DNA from: Burkholderiales bacterium 8X
GTDB lineage: Bacteria > Pseudomonadota > Gammaproteobacteria > Burkholderiales > Burkholderiaceae_C
DNA length: 64,000 bases
NCBI GenBank assembly: GCA_902506565.1
Contig: LR732703.1
Span: forward strand, 1,260,525-1,324,524
Direction: 5' to 3'
Positions 61,090 to 64,000 of the stretch are shown piece after piece; position 1 is the first letter of the stretch, and every line of letters starts with the position of its first letter. Both the position numbers and the translations under genes were made by a program. Under the pieces are notes generated by a model. The model ran no database searches and was not told the origin of the DNA. It saw nothing but the letters and a program-made list of their open reading frames with translations.

Positions 61090-62277
61090 TCAATAAGACC
61101 GCGGCATGCCGAGCACGTGCTCGGCGATGTAGGCCAGCACCAGGTTGGTCGAGATCGGCGCGATCTGCTGGATGCGCGATTCGCGCCAGCGGCGCTCCAC
61201 GTCGTATTCGCGCGCATAGCCGAAGCCGCCGTGCGTCTGCATGCAGGCCTCGGCCGCATGCCAGGCAGCCTCGCTTGCGAGCAGCTTGGCGATGTTGGCG
61301 TCCTCGCCGCAGGGTAGGCCGGCCTCGAAGAGCGCTGCGGCCTTGCGCAGCATCATGTCGGCGCCCTGCATCTCGGCGTAGGCCCGCGCGATCGGAAACT
61401 GCACGCCCTGGTTCTGACCGATCGGCCGGTCGAACACGATGCGTTCGGTGGCATAGGCCGAGGCGGTCTTGATGAACCAGCGGGCATCGCCGATGGATTC
61501 GTGCGAGACCAGGATGCGCTCTGCATTCATGCCATCGAGGATGCAGCGGAAGCCCTTGCCCTCCGGCCCGACCAGGTTCTCGACCGGCACCCGCAGGTTG
61601 TCGAAGAAGATCTCGGTGGTGTTGTGGTTGATCATCGCGTCGAGCTTGCGGATCTGCATGCCGTTGCCGCGCGCCTCGCGCATGTCGACCAGCAGCACCG
61701 AGAGGCCGTCGGTCTTCTTGGCGACCTGGTCGACCGGCGTGGTGCGCACCAGCAGCAGCATCAGGTCGGAATGCTCGGCACGCGAGATCCAGACCTTCTG
61801 CCCGTTGACGACGTAGTGGTTGCCCTCGCGCACCGCACGGGTCTTGAGCTTGGTGGTGTCGGTGCCGGTGGTCGGCTCGGTCACGCCGAAGGCCTGCAGC
61901 CGCAGCTCGCCGCTGGCGATCTTCGGCAGGTAGCGCGCCTTCTGCTCGGGGCTGCCGTGGCGCAGCAGGGTGCCCATGGTGTACATCTGCGCATGCGCGG
62001 CCGCGGCGTAGCAGCCGTTGGCATGGCATTCCTGCAGGATCACGCCGGCCGCCCGCAGCGGCAGCCCGGCCCCGCCGTATTCCTCGGGGATCAGCGCAGC
62101 CAGGTAGCCCGACTCGGTCATCGCCTGCACGAACTCGGCCGGGTAGGCTTCGCGCTTGTCGATGCCGCGCCAATATTCGTTCGGGAAATCGGCGCAGATG
62201 CGGCGCACGCTGTCGCGGATCTCGGGATAGTCCTCGCCCAGCGCGAGGGTCACGGCTTCGTTCGAATCGTTGGTCAT
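61090..62277 (-). CDS. Acyl-CoA dehydrogenase family protein
   Basis: The 395-residue flavoprotein has LQAFGVTEPTTGTDTTKLKT and YVVNGQKVWISRAEHSDLMLLL, the two standard ACAD signatures, and a C-terminal QTHGGFGYAREYDVERRWRE. After the usual RIQQI the expected E-G-T with the catalytic Glu is replaced by A-P-I-S-T, so the base must lie elsewhere, as in the isovaleryl-type enzymes, or chemistry differs. It likely oxidises a CoA ester in the branched-acid pathway encoded around it. Confidence 0.9.
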   Translation of the reverse strand: MTNDSNEAVTLALGEDYPEIRDSVRRICADFPNEYWRGIDKREAYPAEFVQAMTESGYLAALIPEEYGGAGLPLRAAGVILQECHANGCYAAAAHAQMYTMGTLLRHGSPEQKARYLPKIASGELRLQAFGVTEPTTGTDTTKLKTRAVREGNHYVVNGQKVWISRAEHSDLMLLLVRTTPVDQVAKKTDGLSVLLVDMREARGNGMQIRKLDAMINHNTTEIFFDNLRVPVENLVGPEGKGFRCILDGMNAERILVSHESIGDARWFIKTASAYATERIVFDRPIGQNQGVQFPIARAYAEMQGADMMLRKAAALFEAGLPCGEDANIAKLLASEAAWHAAEACMQTHGGFGYAREYDVERRWRESRIQQIAPISTNLVLAYIAEHVLGMPRSY

Positions 62278-62319
62278 GGTGTTCGGGTAGTCGGTTTGTT
62301 GGATCGTCGAGGCGACCGG

Positions 62320-63282
62320 TCAGGCGGGCATGCGCGCGCGCTCGGCCGCGGGTTGGTAGCGGGTCGGCAGGCCGGCGCGTGCCAGGCCGCCGTAGAGCGC
62401 AGTGCCCGGGAGATTGCGCGCGACGATCTCGCGCACGGCCACCAGCTTCTGCAGGTCGACCCCGGTCCGCATACCCATCGCGTCGAGCATGAAGCAGAGG
62501 TCGTCCATCACGATGTTGCCGGTCGCGCCGGGCGCGAACTGGCAGCCGCCGAGACCCGCGAGCGAGGCATCGAAGCGGCGCACGCCGCAGTCGAGCGCGG
62601 CGGCCACGTTGGCGAGGCCCAGCCCGCGCGTGTCGTGGAAGTGCGCCGACACCGGCAGGCTGCCGACCTCGGCCATCACCGCCTTGAAGGCCGTTCGCAC
62701 CGAGATCGGATCGGCATAGCCGACCGTGTCGGCGATCATGATCTCGTCCGCGCCGGCCTCGGCCAGCGCCACCGCATAGCGCACCACGTCCTCGACCGGT
62801 ATGCGGCCCTCGTACGAGCAGCCCAGCGCGGTCGACAAGCCGCCGAGGAGCTGCGGCCGCCCGCCGTCGGGCTGGCTGCGCACCAGGTCGGCGATGCGGG
62901 CGAAATCCGCGACCGAGTCTTCGCGCTCGCGCCGCACGTTCTTCTGGTTGTGGGTGCGGCTCACCGACATCACGAAGTTCAGCTTGTGGACGCCAAGCGC
63001 GATGCCGCGCTCGGCACCCTTGAGGTTGGGCACCAGCCCGAGCACGGTGAGGCCGTCGATGGCCAGGGCGCCTTCGACCACCTGCTGCGCGTCGACGAAC
63101 TGCGGCACCAGCTTGGGCGGAACGAAGGATGTGACCTCGATCTCGCGCACGCCGGCCTCGGCCTCCGCGCGGATCCAGGCCAGCTTCTGGTCGGTGGGGA
63201 AGAGGGCGTCGAGCATCTGCAGGCCATCGCGCAGGCCCACCTCGCAGACGGTCACATCGGTATCGGAAGCAGCTTGGGTCAT
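62320..63282 (-). CDS. Hydroxymethylglutaryl-CoA lyase-like enzyme
   Basis: The 320-residue HMGL-like TIM barrel has EVGLRDGLQ (catalytic Arg-Asp), metal-binding AHFHDTRG and the loop GGCQFAPGATGN with the catalytic Cys. It cleaves a 3-hydroxy-3-methyl acyl-CoA or a related citramalyl-type ester to acetyl-CoA or pyruvate plus a ketoacid. True HMG-CoA lyases have VGPRDGLQNE; the L for P and the missing NE suggest a relative with a different substrate. It lies between enoyl-CoA hydratase and acyl-CoA dehydrogenase genes. Confidence 0.85.
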   Translation of the reverse strand: MTQAASDTDVTVCEVGLRDGLQMLDALFPTDQKLAWIRAEAEAGVREIEVTSFVPPKLVPQFVDAQQVVEGALAIDGLTVLGLVPNLKGAERGIALGVHKLNFVMSVSRTHNQKNVRREREDSVADFARIADLVRSQPDGGRPQLLGGLSTALGCSYEGRIPVEDVVRYAVALAEAGADEIMIADTVGYADPISVRTAFKAVMAEVGSLPVSAHFHDTRGLGLANVAAALDCGVRRFDASLAGLGGCQFAPGATGNIVMDDLCFMLDAMGMRTGVDLQKLVAVREIVARNLPGTALYGGLARAGLPTRYQPAAERARMPA

Positions 63283-63307
63283 CTCGGGCTCCTCAAGGCG
63301 GTGGGGT

Positions 63308-64000
63308 TCATCGGGCGCGGAAGACAGGCTTGCGCTTCTCGTTGAAGGCGCTCACGCCTTCGAGCCGGTCCTCGGTCACGACCAGGCGGTTGTACGCCTC
63401 GATCTCGAAGCGGTAGCCGGTCAAAAGATCGACCTGCAGCCCGTGATGGATCGACTTCTTGGCCTGCCGGATCGCGAGCGGCGCGTTGTTCGCGATCTCG
63501 CCGGCGGTGGCCAGGGCCTGGTCGAGCAGGTCCGCCGTCGTCTCGCAGACCCGATTGACCAGCCCCCATTGCTCGGCCTCGTCGGCGCTGAAGGGCCTGG
63601 CCGTGAAGATCAGCTCCTTGGCGCGCCGCTCGCCCACCGCGCGTGCCAGTGTCTGGGTGCCGCCGCCGCCCGGCATGATGCCGAGCCGGGTTTCCGACAA
63701 GGCGAAGCGCGCGCTCTTGACCGCATAGACGAAGTCGCAACCCAGCACGGTCTCGCAACCGCCGCCGTAGGCATGGCCGTTGACCGCGGCGATCACCGGC
63801 ACCTGGCTCTCGAGCAGGGCCATGAAGGACCGCTCGAACAGTTCGTGCTGCGCGCGCCAGGCTTCGCTGGTCATGCCGTTGCGCTCCTTGAGGTCGCCGC
63901 CGGCACAGAACGCGCGATCGCCCGCGCCGGTCAGCACCACCGCGCGGATCTCGCCGGGCTCGGCACCCAGGCGGGTCCAGAGGTCGAGCGTGTCGCGGCC
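63308..64000 (-). CDS. Enoyl-CoA hydratase/isomerase family protein (5' end outside the window)
   Basis: The frame stays open to the window edge, so about 231 residues are visible and the N-terminus is missing. The crotonase-fold marks are VLTGAGDRAFCAGGDLKER (oxyanion hole), AAVNGHAYGGGCETVLGCDF and FALSETRLGIMPGGGGTQ with the catalytic Glu region. It hydrates an enoyl-CoA, the expected step between the acyl-CoA dehydrogenase and the lyase encoded next. The gap to the lyase gene is 25 bases. Confidence 0.9.
   Translation of the reverse strand, partial: GRDTLDLWTRLGAEPGEIRAVVLTGAGDRAFCAGGDLKERNGMTSEAWRAQHELFERSFMALLESQVPVIAAVNGHAYGGGCETVLGCDFVYAVKSARFALSETRLGIMPGGGGTQTLARAVGERRAKELIFTARPFSADEAEQWGLVNRVCETTADLLDQALATAGEIANNAPLAIRQAKKSIHHGLQVDLLTGYRFEIEAYNRLVVTEDRLEGVSAFNEKRKPVFRAR

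Overview
The window is GC-rich DNA (long antisense shadow ORFs oppose almost every gene) from a proteobacterium. Gene content points to a betaproteobacterium of the order Burkholderiales, probably near Comamonadaceae such as Variovorax: urea ABC transporter genes urtDE, a membrane-type urate hydroxylase PuuD, a fused UraD/allantoate amidohydrolase, many TRAP, TAXI and NMT1-type solute receptors, and a large PutA. This placement is inferred from gene content; no rRNA or tRNA gene is present. I see no CRISPR array, insertion sequence, prophage or plasmid origin.

Layout. 1-7.4 kb: end of a urea transporter operon (urtD partial, urtE), a nucleotidyltransferase-fold gene with a palindrome at its start codon, an MFS permease, a lone ureD, a membrane-anchored alpha/beta hydrolase and a nucleoside deaminase. 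7.7-15.6 kb: a Rieske oxygenase, then a leftward set of poorly known genes (helical protein, 502-aa protein, zinc-ribbon membrane protein, TAXI receptor), an S9 peptidase lipoprotein and an FHA protein. 15.6-25.2 kb: putA, an NMT1/THI5-type ABC importer with a second nucleoside deaminase, and the malic enzyme maeB. 25.4-30.4 kb: a single 1660-aa membrane protein. Its C-terminal 1000 residues carry four related segments that resemble the His/Asp half of a papain-like fold, and only one keeps a complete Cys-His-Asp set. This is the most striking unexplained gene here. 30.3-38.2 kb: hyi and gcl (glyoxylate use) with a divergent LysR gene, an AI-2E family permease, an ankyrin protein and a xanthine/urate-type permease. 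38.4-45.4 kb: a TonB receptor facing a DUF4331 / Gly-rich lipoprotein / TPR / HupE-UreJ operon headed by a NikR-like regulator with an altered metal site. 45.5-54.9 kb: urate and allantoin catabolism (M20 hydrolase, uraD-allC fusion, puuE, gntR, uraH, xdhC, puuD, glycerate kinase). 55.1-64 kb: a leftward catabolic set: thioesterase, TRAP transporter, cupin, MmgE/PrpD, acyl-CoA dehydrogenase, HMG-CoA-lyase-like enzyme and enoyl-CoA hydratase (cut by the window end).

How the parts fit. Purines can be imported (permease at 36.7-38.2 kb), oxidised to urate (xdhC is present but xdhAB are not), opened by PuuD, UraH, UraD, PuuE and AllC, and the resulting glyoxylate passed through Gcl, Hyi and glycerate kinase to central metabolism. 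Urea would go to urease, a nickel enzyme; this gives a plausible but unproven reason for NikR-like, HupE/UreJ-like and TonB genes lying between the purine genes. A shared motif with core TGTATACA lies upstream of the permease, between gntR and uraH, and upstream of puuD, and is a good candidate for the GntR operator of this regulon.
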